Assembly (NCBI RefSeq): GCF_003390335.1
Contig: NZ_QUOU01000001.1
Location: forward strand, 3,782,001 to 3,846,000
Direction of reading: 5' to 3'
Source: Thalassotalea euphylliae
Lineage (GTDB): Bacteria; Pseudomonadota; Gammaproteobacteria; Enterobacterales; Alteromonadaceae
DNA: 64,000 nucleotides
Part shown: positions 17,009 through 29,380 of the stretch, piece after piece
Position numbering within the stretch: position 1 is the stretch's first letter
How the letters are laid out: every line of letters begins with the position of its first letter
Notes under the pieces: generated by a model
Seen by the model: the letters and a program-made list of their open reading frames with translations, nothing else
What the model was told of the DNA's origin: nothing
Database searches by the model: none
Translations under genes and position numbers: made by a program

Positions 17009-17521
17009 TTATCTGACCACCTTGATCCAATCGCGAGTACAGAGTTTTTTCACCCTATCAATATCCGAAATGAATGTATTCCAGGCCACTGAGACTTGTT
17101 CTACTATTTCATCAAACCCGCTGAATACACGATTAGATAAACAGTGCTGGCGTAACCATTGCCACACTTGCTCAATTGGGTTTAGCTCTGGTGAATAGGG
17201 TGGCAACTTGATTAGCGTAAGATTAGAAAATGGACTAGCTGTATCCATTGTATGCCACCCCGCACCATCAATGATAACCACCGCATGTCTACCCTGAGGT
17301 GTAGCTTTGGATATTTGAGACAAGTGCTCTGTCATCATCGCTTTATTGACGAGCGGCGTAATTAGCGCTTCGGTTTGGCCTGTCGAAGGGCAAACAGCAC
17401 CAAATAAATAGCCGTAGTCAAACTGCTGTTGTTTAACCGCCCGTGGACGACTTCCTTTTTTCGCCCACGTTCTTGTTACTTGATTTTGCTGGCCAAAACG
17501 AGCCTCATCTTGGAACCACAC
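17009..17521 (-). CDS. IS630 transposase, catalytic (DDE) part, OrfB
   Basis: At least 170 residues of the DDE domain: WFQDEARFG carries the first Asp, VVIIDGAGWHT the second, and LPPYSPELNPIEQVWQWLR the final Glu with the Tc1/mariner-type signature. The frame is open upstream of the ATG at 17521, running through ...EDVDVWFQDEA back to the end of OrfA, so a fused protein of about 350 residues would need a change of frame. All catalytic residues are present. Confidence 0.88.
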   Translation of the reverse strand: MWFQDEARFGQQNQVTRTWAKKGSRPRAVKQQQFDYGYLFGAVCPSTGQTEALITPLVNKAMMTEHLSQISKATPQGRHAVVIIDGAGWHTMDTASPFSNLTLIKLPPYSPELNPIEQVWQWLRQHCLSNRVFSGFDEIVEQVSVAWNTFISDIDRVKKLCTRDWIKVVR

Positions 17522-17555
17522 ATCAACGTCTTCGGGCTGGACATGCCATGGGGTG

Positions 17556-18038
17556 TTAAGGATCGTTTCCAGTCGGAAGGTTTTTAAAAACCGCTTGGGC
17601 TTGTTCGGATTGCTTAGGATGCTTGGAGCGGCTCGTTATCCAACTAAAGCCGAGCGCATGGAGCAGGTGATAGATATTGCGTAGTGAATAAGTCACATCA
17701 AATTCTTGAGCAATGAACTGTTGAATATCTTCCCCAATCAGTCTACCGCCACTGTTTTTTTCTGCATGGGACAACACAAATGCTGACAGCTGATTCAGTT
17801 GCGCTTGTGAGAGTTTGGAGGGTCTCCCCTTGTTTACTTTGGATTGCAGCCCTTTAAGCCCTGCCGATAGGTAGCTGTTAACCCATTTATTAACGCTGCC
17901 TCGAGCAACACCGAGTAATTGAGCTATTTGCGCTCTATTTTGACCAAGTGAAAAGTGATAAATGGCGAGCAACCTCATTCGGACTCTCGCGTTACTTTCT
18001 TGTTGGGCGAGCTTTTTTAATTCTGTTGGGTGATGCAT
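17556..18038 (-). CDS. IS630 transposase, N-terminal DNA-binding part, OrfA
   Basis: 160 residues with two helix-turn-helix units: GQNRAQIAQLLGVARGSVNKWVN and the winged-helix region RNIYHLLHALGFSW. It ends soon after a run of five T and five A (GTTTTTAAAAAC), from which the OrfB frame can be reached. Together the two frames have the normal length of a single IS630 transposase. Confidence 0.88.
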   Translation of the reverse strand: MHHPTELKKLAQQESNARVRMRLLAIYHFSLGQNRAQIAQLLGVARGSVNKWVNSYLSAGLKGLQSKVNKGRPSKLSQAQLNQLSAFVLSHAEKNSGGRLIGEDIQQFIAQEFDVTYSLRNIYHLLHALGFSWITSRSKHPKQSEQAQAVFKNLPTGNDP

Positions 18039-18096
18039 GCTGATCTACTGGTTGAAAAGTCATGGCTATTAGATCACATGTTTATTTCAATTGGTA

Positions 18097-18201
18097 TCAC
18101 TTGGTTTTGCTGTCCAAAACGCGCTTCATCTTGAAACCATAAATCAACCTCTTAGGGCTGAACGCGCCATGGAGTGTTACCGATCGTTTGCAGTCGGAAG
18201 G
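18097..18201 (-). pseudogene. Decayed IS630 transposase, right part of the interrupted copy
   Basis: Immediately after the TA target duplication the sequence continues the outer IS630 copy, matching 17455-17575 of the inner copy (for example CAAAACGCGCTTCATCTTG). An in-frame stop (QP*EVD) and loss of all sequence beyond AGTCGGAAGGTTT show decay and truncation. Its right end is missing. Confidence 0.8.
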
Positions 18202-18263
18202 TTTATGCCGCGAGAGCATAGATGCTCAGGAGCGGCCGCTTCTGCCTTCCTGTGGCAAGAGCG

Positions 18264-18304
18264 CATGGGGTCAGGTGGTTCTACAACGCTATTGTTGCTA
18301 AGTG
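18264..18304 (-). pseudogene. Partial 5S rRNA gene, 5' fragment
   Basis: About 40 bases (GCATGGGGTCAGGTGG and onward) match 18448-18486 of the intact 5S gene with only a few differences (ATTGTTGCTAAGTG against ATTGTCGCTAGGCG). It lies beyond the rrn terminator and beside the truncated IS630, so it is the remnant of a second 5S copy. Confidence 0.75.
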
Positions 18305-18333
18305 ATAAGAGAAAGCCATTGGGATATAATCGT

Positions 18334-18365
18334 AAAAAGCCCGACTCTTTCGAATCGGGCTTTAA
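18334..18365 (-). terminator. Rho-independent terminator of the rrn operon
   Basis: Read leftwards: AAAGCCCGATTCG, loop, AGTCGGGC, then TTTTTA. It lies seven bases after the 5S gene. Confidence 0.88.
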
Positions 18366-18372
18366 AATATGT

Positions 18373-18488
18373 GCCTAGCGATGACCTACTCTCACATGGG
18401 ACCTCCCACACTACCATCGGCGCAGTTGCATTTCACTTCTGAGTTCGGCATGGGGTCAGGTGGTTCTACAACGCTATTGTCGCTAGGC
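18373..18488 (-). rRNA. rrf: 5S ribosomal RNA
   Basis: About 116 nt. The ends pair (GCCTAGCGA with TCGCTAGGC), and the conserved middle CCTGACCCCATGCCGAACTC and GCGCCGATGGTAGTGTGGG segments are present. Last gene of the rrn operon. Confidence 0.96.
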
Positions 18489-18674
18489 GAAACTTTTATT
18501 TACTGCCTTAGCAGTAAATTACAATCTGGAAAACTGTGACGTGCATGGATGCACTGATGTCGACAAGTGTCATGGATGACAGTTGTTTGTCGACGCTATA
18601 TATCTTGTTCAAGCACACGTTAGTACGTGACTTTCTTTATTCTGTCAGTCTACAAAACCATTTGGGTGTTGTAT

Positions 18675-21549
<2,875 letters not shown>

Positions 21550-21925
21550 ATACAACCCCAAATAGTTTTACTTATTTAAGTCATCAAGAGACAAGCCTTG
21601 ATGCTAATGTATGACTGACATTTTCACGTACTCAATCAAATGAATGATTGGAGTATGCTTGAATTAGATTGAAATAAGATAAGGAAAAATCTTATTTCAG
21701 GTTTGATTACTTTATTTATTAAAGAAAAGAGCGCGACACTCTTGTCTTACCTAAAGCAACCATTCGAAATAATTAAGTTACTAATTATTTCGGGATATAT
21801 ATCAGCTTTCCAAATTGTTAAAGAACTCAATTTAAGACGCATTCGCTTAAATCGTGGTTAAAAAAACCAAATTAAATATTACTCATCAGTAAGCTTTAAT
21901 TTGGCTTCTTGCTCTTGTGAAGAAG
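21550..21925 (-). other. Transcribed spacer between tRNA-Ala and 23S
   Basis: 376 bases of rRNA precursor. The only site I can name is a boxA-like sequence, GTTCTTTAACAA on the minus strand (21826-21815). The rest should form the 23S processing stem. Confidence 0.6.
21815..21826 (-). promoter_or_regulatory. boxA antitermination site ahead of 23S
   Basis: GTTCTTTAACAA on the minus strand matches the boxA consensus TGCTCTTTAACAA recognised by NusB-NusE (S10). Expected between tRNA and 23S. Confidence 0.75.
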
Positions 21926-22001
21926 TGGTGGAGCTAAGCAGGATCGAACTGCTGACCTCCTGCGTGCAAGGCAGGCGCTCTCCCAGCTGAGCTATAGCCC
22001 C
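21926..22001 (-). tRNA. tRNA-Ala (TGC)
   Basis: 76 nt: GGGGCTATAGCTCAGCTGG, anticodon loop CTTGCAC, TTCGATCC, encoded CCA. Standard 16S-23S spacer tRNA. Confidence 0.97.
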
Positions 22002-22073
22002 ATCGATTGGGTAACCTACTAACGTAGATCTGGGTCGACTTGAAAACAAAGGGCCAATGTCACTGACGTGAAT

Positions 22074-22150
<77 letters not shown>

Positions 22151-22281
22151 ATTTCAAGATCTTACTTCTTCATTCATCGTTATCAATGCAATGTGTGTGA
22201 ACACTCAAGGTACATGGATGTACCTGTGTCGACTCGACAGGATGTCTGACTTGTCGACCCATAATGTGTCTTACTTCAAGA

Positions 22282-23838
<1,557 letters not shown>

Positions 23839-24019
23839 AAATCGTTTGTGATGACCTTCTGTTAGGAAAGACATCGGCTCAATGAATTCTGTACAAATAA
23901 AACTTATAATATTAAGTAGTTTTTGCATGAGTTCACTGAGTTAATTTTGGCAAACCTAAGTTTGCTTATTTGTAAAATCAACATCATGTGAATGCTCACA
24001 CAAATTGCATGATAACTAA

Positions 24020-24032
24020 TTGTTAAAGATGC
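24020..24032 (-). promoter_or_regulatory. boxA antitermination site in the rrn leader
   Basis: GCATCTTTAACAA on the minus strand, close to the boxA consensus, about 180 bases before 16S. Confidence 0.7.
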
Positions 24033-24157
24033 CTACACGAAGTAGGTATACCGAACCGCTCCTCTTAAAACATTAAGGGATGAACGTTTTGTTCGGTGCG
24101 AGTTAACAATCGCATTCGTTGTTAAACCGCTTACTCTCTCGTTGAGAGCGGATGCGC

Positions 24158-24185
24158 ATTTTACGCTTCCTAGTTTTGATGTCAA
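24158..24185 (-). promoter_or_regulatory. rrn promoter P2
   Basis: Minus strand: TTGACA, 16 bases, TAAAAT, then the GC-rich discriminator GCGCATCC typical of stringently controlled rRNA promoters. Confidence 0.85.
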
Positions 24186-24366
24186 CAACTTTTTGAAAAA
24201 ATCTTACTTGTTTTTAAGTGAGCCATTTTTCTAAGTTATCTGACCCGTTTATTTAGTACATTCACTAACTAAACTTATCAAAACTGAGCTTTCGTCGTCC
24301 TGACTCGCTCTAATAAGTATTTCCTATACAAAACATCAACGGGCTGCCCCGTGGAATTGGATGCGC

Positions 24367-24394
24367 ATTTTAGAGATTTTTAGCTGGGCGTCAA
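24367..24394 (-). promoter_or_regulatory. rrn promoter P1
   Basis: Minus strand: TTGACG, 16 bases, TAAAAT, followed by the same GCGCATCC discriminator as P2. Confidence 0.85.
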
Positions 24395-24823
24395 CACCTT
24401 TTTGAAAGTTTTTTGACAATTACGTTTATTTGCTCCATTCTCGCACAAACCGCACACTTATTGAGCGACATAAATGTACTCTCGTCCTTAGCGAGCCTGA
24501 AGTAAACATAGTTTGATGCATGAAAAATTAAAAAGCCTACTCTAAAGCAGATAACTAAAACATATTTAGCTATAGAAAATACTTCGTGATTTACTTAGCA
24601 AAGTTAGGTTTATGGACAACAACGCTATGATTTCCCATTGGACTACTCGAAAGCTAAAATATAGGAGGCTCTGCTATGTTAGCTCATTGAATAATATCTT
24701 GCTTAAACAGTGTAAACCTCATACTTAGCAACAGCTCTTCTTATCAATAGCTTTTTTCACAGCAGGAACTTATTGAAAGTAAGCTACTCTACTAATGCAG
24801 ACTTGAGTAATAAATAATTTGTT

Positions 24824-25630
24824 GTGAAACACGGAAGTATTAAGCCTTTTTTAGCCTCTCTATCACTACACCTTGCTGTTATAGCGATTATCATAAGTAT
24901 TAAACCAAGTGCACTAGCGCCACACTACAAGCAAAAATCAATAAAACCACTTAATAGTTACTTATACATTCCACCAAAATTAGACAAGCCAGACATCGCG
25001 CCAGTGAAGCGTTCAATTGATAAAGTCCAACATAGTCATTTGGATAGAGAGGAAACTAACCCCACTCAAACGTTAAGCCAATCAAATAAAGAAGATAATC
25101 GAACGACTACTACACCTGATTCAAAAAGCGCGATAAAACCAGCTGCGATCAGCGAAAATCAAAATCAACCGCAAAAGCTTGTAGAGAAGCTGCCTAGTGA
25201 AGTTTTTAGTAAAGACTCAAAAGTATTAGCCTCAGAAACTAGCAATAAAACCCTATCGATTAGCCCATTACAACAGCTTGAGGCTATAAGAAGTGATATA
25301 GACGCAAGGATTGTTGAAAGTGAGATTACAGATCGCCTAAAGCACCGCTCTTTATCCGGTATGCATCCTAACCCAACTTCTGTTCCTAGATCTGTCACAC
25401 CAACAACCGCAGATGAAGAGCGAGTCAAAAATACTCAAAGATTAAGTGACGATAAATCAATTACCAAATTGAACAATGGCACCTGTGTGCTGGTTGAAGA
25501 TTTAAGCAATGTGGGAATCGAAGGTGTATCAGCGGTGTCCGCTTTTCGATGTGGTAAGAGCAAATTTGATCGCGCTTTCGATGCTCATATGCAATCAGTA
25601 CGCAAAAAACTTAATATTGATCGCCGATGA
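24824..25630 (+). CDS. Membrane-anchored protein with TonB-like layout, function unknown
   Basis: 268 residues starting with GTG. One N-terminal membrane anchor (residues 9-27, LASLSLHLAVIAIIISI) is followed by a proline-containing, highly charged linker to about residue 150, and a C-terminal segment of about 50 residues with two cysteines (NNGTCVLVEDLSN and SAFRCGKSKF). The layout recalls TonB/TolA-type periplasmic proteins, but no TonB C-terminal motif is seen. Codon use and A+T richness are a little higher than in the neighbours. It lies 87 bp upstream of the REC-EAL gene on the same strand and could share its transcript. I do not recognise the family. Confidence 0.6.
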   Translation: MKHGSIKPFLASLSLHLAVIAIIISIKPSALAPHYKQKSIKPLNSYLYIPPKLDKPDIAPVKRSIDKVQHSHLDREETNPTQTLSQSNKEDNRTTTTPDSKSAIKPAAISENQNQPQKLVEKLPSEVFSKDSKVLASETSNKTLSISPLQQLEAIRSDIDARIVESEITDRLKHRSLSGMHPNPTSVPRSVTPTTADEERVKNTQRLSDDKSITKLNNGTCVLVEDLSNVGIEGVSAVSAFRCGKSKFDRAFDAHMQSVRKKLNIDRR

Positions 25631-25717
25631 TTCCGTAAAAACGATTTTTCTTTAATTTGAAAGCACTACCTTTTACTGCTAGCTTTTAGTTAATCAAGGA
25701 TTAGATATGAAACTGTT

Positions 25718-26899
25718 GTGCACAATAACAATAAAGCAACTCTCTATATTCTGGATGATAATGAGCAGTATGCAGAGTTATTGAAAGAATTTGCAGAACA
25801 AGCGAGCTGGCGAGCAGAGTTTGAAACAAACGTGGTCAGCTTTCTTACCAAAGAATTTCCCACCTGTGACGCTCTCGTATTGGACTTAGTGATGCCAAAC
25901 TTTGATGGCATAGAAGTCATCAGGATGCTCGCTGATCGCGGCCAACATTGTCCACTCATATTAGTCAGCGGCTTTGATAAAAAGGTACTCCATTCCGCTG
26001 AGCAGTTAGCTAAAGCTCACGATATCGAAGTATTAGCGACGTTAACGAAACCAATTGAGATGTCGAGCTTTGTACAATTACTCGATCGCGTGGCCATAAA
26101 TATACAGCAGCCTAAACTTCCCAAAACGATAAAACATCAATACTCTGCTGGAGATATTGAAGCTGGTATAAGAAATCATGAGCTTATGCTTCACTATCAA
26201 CCTCAGATATGCTTAACAACCAACAAAGTCAATAGTGTTGAAGCCTTAGTTAGATGGCAACATCCAACAGATGGTCTAGTTTACCCCGACCAATTTATTG
26301 GTGTTGTAGAGAAGCACAGTTTAATCGACTTATTGACCCAAGAAATTCTCAATATTTCCGTGCGAGAAAGTAGCGAGATGCTACGTTCGAATATAGATAT
26401 TTCCTTATCAATTAATGTATCTGCCGATAACATCATCGCGTTAAGCCTACCAGAACAACTCAAAGCGCTTACCGACAAAAATCATTTGGCGCCCAGTAAC
26501 TTAACGTTAGAGCTGACAGAGAGCGCTGTGATGGGCGAATTGACCTCCTCACTCGATGTATTAAATCGTCTTAGAATGAAAGGGTTTCAGTTGTCAATTG
26601 ATGATTTTGGTACTGGCTATTCCTCGCTTCAACAATTGTATCAAGCACCATTTAACGAACTTAAAATTGATCGCCAATTCGTAGCCAACATGTTGTTTGA
26701 TGAAGAGGCTATGATTATCGTCAAGATCTGTATTATGTTAGGGAAAATGCTGAACATGAGCATAGTTGCGGAGGGTGTTGAAAACCTTGAAACGTTGCAC
26801 CAATTGCAACGCTTGGGCTGCAACTATGCGCAGGGCTATGCCATTGCTAAACCTATGCCCGCCACTGAATTAATTCAATGGGCAAAACACTGGAAGTAA
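25718..26899 (+). CDS. Response regulator with EAL c-di-GMP phosphodiesterase domain (HnoB-like)
   Basis: 393 residues. The receiver domain (1-125) has YILDDNEQ (acidic pair), VLDLVMPNFDG with the phosphorylated Asp, LVSGF and the LTKP lysine. The EAL domain (140-390) keeps the catalytic set: VEALVRW, NVSADNI, LELTESAVM, IDDFGTGYSSLQQ, LKIDRQFV, VAEGVE and QGYAIAKPMP, so it should hydrolyse c-di-GMP. The start is a GTG with no good ribosome site; an ATG at 25707 with AGGA at the right distance opens a short overlapping frame. REC-EAL proteins called HnoB are targets of H-NOX-controlled kinases in Shewanella; the kinase at 14.5 kb is a possible partner. Confidence 0.9.
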   Translation: MHNNNKATLYILDDNEQYAELLKEFAEQASWRAEFETNVVSFLTKEFPTCDALVLDLVMPNFDGIEVIRMLADRGQHCPLILVSGFDKKVLHSAEQLAKAHDIEVLATLTKPIEMSSFVQLLDRVAINIQQPKLPKTIKHQYSAGDIEAGIRNHELMLHYQPQICLTTNKVNSVEALVRWQHPTDGLVYPDQFIGVVEKHSLIDLLTQEILNISVRESSEMLRSNIDISLSINVSADNIIALSLPEQLKALTDKNHLAPSNLTLELTESAVMGELTSSLDVLNRLRMKGFQLSIDDFGTGYSSLQQLYQAPFNELKIDRQFVANMLFDEEAMIIVKICIMLGKMLNMSIVAEGVENLETLHQLQRLGCNYAQGYAIAKPMPATELIQWAKHWK

Positions 26900-26930
26900 C
26901 TAAAGTTAATTAACTACCGCTAAAGTGGTA

Positions 26931-27164
26931 TCACTTCCACTGAAAGCCATGGAACACGTTAATATACATTTCTTCAACTTTAGCTCGCGCCCAAGGAGTT
27001 TTACGCAAAAACTTGAGGCTGGATTTAATGGAAGGATCATGATTAAAGCAGCGGATATCAACATTCTGTCCCATGGCCTCCCAACCGATTTTAGCCACTA
27101 GCTCGTTGAGGATCATTTCTAAAGTTTTACCGTGTAACGGATTTTTCGGCTGGTTATTCATCAA
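26931..27164 (-). CDS. VF530-family protein (DUF2132)
   Basis: 77 residues matching the small VF530/DUF2132 family along its whole length: NPLHGKTLEMILNELVAKIGW, then NVDIRCFNHDPSIKSSLKFLRKTPWAR and the final EEMYI. Members have a compact helical fold resembling DNA-binding proteins; the cellular role is not established. It converges with the REC-EAL gene, 31 bp away. The start could be either of two adjacent ATGs. Confidence 0.88.
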   Translation of the reverse strand: MMNNQPKNPLHGKTLEMILNELVAKIGWEAMGQNVDIRCFNHDPSIKSSLKFLRKTPWARAKVEEMYINVFHGFQWK

Positions 27165-27333
27165 TAGCGAGTGTTAATAGTTTATAAAGCGCTATAGTAG
27201 CACGTTATCGGTCAATGGCTGTATCACTTAACGGGCTTGGCACGTTAGATATTAACGCTAGCATACAGCGCTAAGAGCACAAACTCGCTATTTTTATTTA
27301 TCATAAACAGTAGCGAGTAAATCGTGTGCAAAA

Positions 27334-28563
27334 TCATTCACTGAGCAATAACAAAAAGCTGATCAACTGCTTTTTTTCTGGTGCTGTTAATGTCAACTCA
27401 GGCAGCTCTGTTTGGTTGGGTTTAATGGCTAAATAATGCTCTAATACTTCATCTAGCGTGGTAAATCGGCCATCGTGAAAATAAGGGGCGGTTTTACTTA
27501 AATATCGCAATGTTGGTGTTTTAAACGCCCCCTGCGCTTCTTCGTGGATCTGTTTCGCCATAAAGTTAAGGCCATGACACTGCTCTGGTTGAGCATCGCT
27601 ATAAGGCCCTAAACAATTGAACTCATCTTGCAACACCGCAGGAATGCCAAAATAACGACCAAAGTCGAGTTCAATACCTGTGAAATTGCCTGTGCCAATA
27701 TTGTGAAAGTCTTGGTTTGTAAGCAGTGGGCCGTTATGGCAGCGCAAGCAGTGGGTTTTTTCCTGATTTAAAAATAACTTAACACCAGCGAGTGCAGAAT
27801 CTGACAGCCGACGATTAGCTTCTTGCCAGCCATCAATAAAAAGTACCTGCAAATAATCATCAAACCGAGTATTAGGCAGCTCAATGGTACGCTCAAACGC
27901 CGCTACGGCTTTGCCGATATTGGCATAAGCTTGATTAATCACGCGTTGATTCGTTGTTGAGAGGCGATACCAGTTGTCTTTCGTTTCACTATCCCCCCAA
28001 GGTCCAGCTTTCTCTGGTATAGCACCACTAAAGATTAGCTCAGGTAAGGCGCCAAACAATGCCTCATAAGCGCGCCGATATTGAGCATCTTGAGCCACAA
28101 TTTTTAATACTTGGACGCGGCTACTGGCCATTTCATCTGCCGCTTCAAATGGCACTAATGCTTGCGCCCACAGTGAATCTTTACGACCATCCCAATAAAA
28201 CCACGAAGCATATTGCACGCCAAGCAAGGTTTGGGTATTGCGGCCTGTGCGGTTCACCCCTTGCGCTTTATCAAGGCCGTCAGTAAAAGCCAAGTCAGGC
28301 TGATGACAGCTTGCACAAGACATCGAACCATCAAGGCTCAGGCGCTTATCAAAAAACAGTTGTTTGCCAAAAGCTACAGCAGCAGGGTTTACCGCAAAGC
28401 GATTCGAGCTAGCATCACTAGGACTGAGCTTGTTCAATTGAAAAGATGCCAACAAAGCGCGCTCTTGCACTGTCCAGTACCTTGGCTGTTGCTCACAACC
28501 AATCACTGTAGCCAGTGCAATAGCAAGGCAAATGGTTGTTATAACGCGCTTAATAGTGGACAT
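27334..28563 (-). CDS. Di-haem cytochrome c peroxidase / MauG-family protein
   Basis: About 409 residues. A lipoprotein-type signal MSTIKRVITTICLAIALATVIGC suggests anchoring in the periplasm. Two haem c sites are present: MSCASCHQPDLAF and THCLRCHNGPLLTN. MauG/CcpA-type features include GKQLFFDKRLS, WFYWDGRKDSLWAQ, GPLLTNQDFHNIG and APYFHDGRFTTLDEVL. It should reduce H2O2 with electrons from a cytochrome, or act as a MauG-like oxidising enzyme. The ATG at 28563 overlaps the preceding YtkA-like gene by 14 bases; a longer frame from 28632 would overlap it by 83. The pair is an operon. It neighbours an H2O2-producing oxidase gene (33.8 kb). Confidence 0.9.
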   Translation of the reverse strand: MSTIKRVITTICLAIALATVIGCEQQPRYWTVQERALLASFQLNKLSPSDASSNRFAVNPAAVAFGKQLFFDKRLSLDGSMSCASCHQPDLAFTDGLDKAQGVNRTGRNTQTLLGVQYASWFYWDGRKDSLWAQALVPFEAADEMASSRVQVLKIVAQDAQYRRAYEALFGALPELIFSGAIPEKAGPWGDSETKDNWYRLSTTNQRVINQAYANIGKAVAAFERTIELPNTRFDDYLQVLFIDGWQEANRRLSDSALAGVKLFLNQEKTHCLRCHNGPLLTNQDFHNIGTGNFTGIELDFGRYFGIPAVLQDEFNCLGPYSDAQPEQCHGLNFMAKQIHEEAQGAFKTPTLRYLSKTAPYFHDGRFTTLDEVLEHYLAIKPNQTELPELTLTAPEKKQLISFLLLLSE

Positions 28564-29026
28564 TAAAACTGAACTCAGCAATATCCTGTTGTTTCGGTGT
28601 GGATATTTGGATGCGAACAAACCACTTGCCATCCATATTAAATTTCATTCCTTCGAGTAAATAGCGGCCATTACCTAAATGTTTGGTTACTTTAGGCTGT
28701 GTGGGTAAGCCATGACCATGCCCTTTCATGCCACCACTAATAAAAAAAGCGGCGTCGGTAATGGGGGTTTGGTTAACATCGTTTAAAGTCACAATCCATT
28801 GATGAAATTGATTAATGGGTAATGCCTGGCGATTTTTCGCCGCTACCGATAAATGAAAATACTTCAATTGACTGTGAACAGCCTGGTTGAACCCCTGCCC
28901 TTTTGTGTATTCGTTAGTATTTTCAGCTATTGATAAGGCACTTTTCGTTGCATCCTGACAGCCTAATAAACTTAATGAAGTCATTACTAACGCCACAGTT
29001 ACTAACATCAAACGATACTGCTTCAT
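28550..29026 (-). CDS. YtkA/FixH-like periplasmic lipoprotein
   Basis: 158 residues. Signal peptide with lipobox LSLLGC, then a single beta-sandwich domain: INQFHQWIVTLND, DAAFFISGGMKGHGHGLPTQP and GRYLLEGMKFNMDGKW, the YtkA/FixH pattern. His residues in GHGHG could bind metal, but this is not established. Such proteins are often encoded with cytochrome and copper proteins. It overlaps the MauG-type gene downstream and is probably its partner. The substrate is unknown. Confidence 0.8.
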   Translation of the reverse strand: MKQYRLMLVTVALVMTSLSLLGCQDATKSALSIAENTNEYTKGQGFNQAVHSQLKYFHLSVAAKNRQALPINQFHQWIVTLNDVNQTPITDAAFFISGGMKGHGHGLPTQPKVTKHLGNGRYLLEGMKFNMDGKWFVRIQISTPKQQDIAEFSFNVHY

Positions 29027-29361
29027 TGCTTTCCCTAATAGATAAAATATACAACGATAAAATCCAAAACCCTGTACCTGCTTTTATTAAGAGACATTGC
29101 TATGTAAAGTTTTGGTTTTGAAATAACAAAATAACCCACGAGTTCAATAAAGTGAGTAATGTCATCATCTTCTTCAACTTTTTAGCTTTACACTATTTAC
29201 TAACAATTGTCGATAACGGATAGCCGTGGGAGCTGATTGTAATGGCCAATTTAAGCGGCCCCCTACCGTATATTAGCTTTAGTTATTATGCAGCTTTTAA
29301 GTTAGCTAGGCAGTCACTGTCAATTAGCAACTGCCTAAGCGGATAAAGAGAAGTATAAAAA
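29027..29361. other. Intergenic region
   Basis: About 335 bases between the YtkA-like gene and the end of the propeller/cytochrome gene. It should hold the leftward promoter for the YtkA-peroxidase operon; I could not pick boxes with confidence. No gene seen. Confidence 0.4.
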
Positions 29362-29380
29362 CGCTAGCTATCTGCTAGCG
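29362..29380 (-). terminator. Terminator overlapping the stop codon of the propeller/cytochrome gene
   Basis: Minus strand CGCTAGC-AGATA-GCTAGCG followed by TTTTTAT. The TAG stop is inside the hairpin, an unusually tight arrangement. Confidence 0.7.

Larger units (their letters stand above)
16996..18094 (-). mobile_element. Complete IS630-family insertion sequence
   Basis: 1099-bp element with inverted ends CCAATTGAAATAA / TTATTTCAATTGG flanked by TA on both sides (16994-16995 and 18095-18096), the IS630/Tc1-mariner target-site pattern. It contains two transposase frames and is inserted inside an older relative, splitting its transposase gene. Confidence 0.9.
23839..24823. other. rrn leader and promoter region plus upstream spacer
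   Basis: 985 bases without a protein gene. From right to left it holds rrn promoter P1 (24394-24367), P2 (24185-24158), a boxA and the 16S leader. The part from 24395 to 24823 shows nothing I can name, although A+T-rich tracts upstream of P1 could be UP-element or Fis sites. Confidence 0.65.

Noticed and set aside
18091..18378. Open frame of 95 codons across the IS630/5S junction
   Set aside because: It covers IS remnant, the 5S fragment and the terminator, and has no family features.
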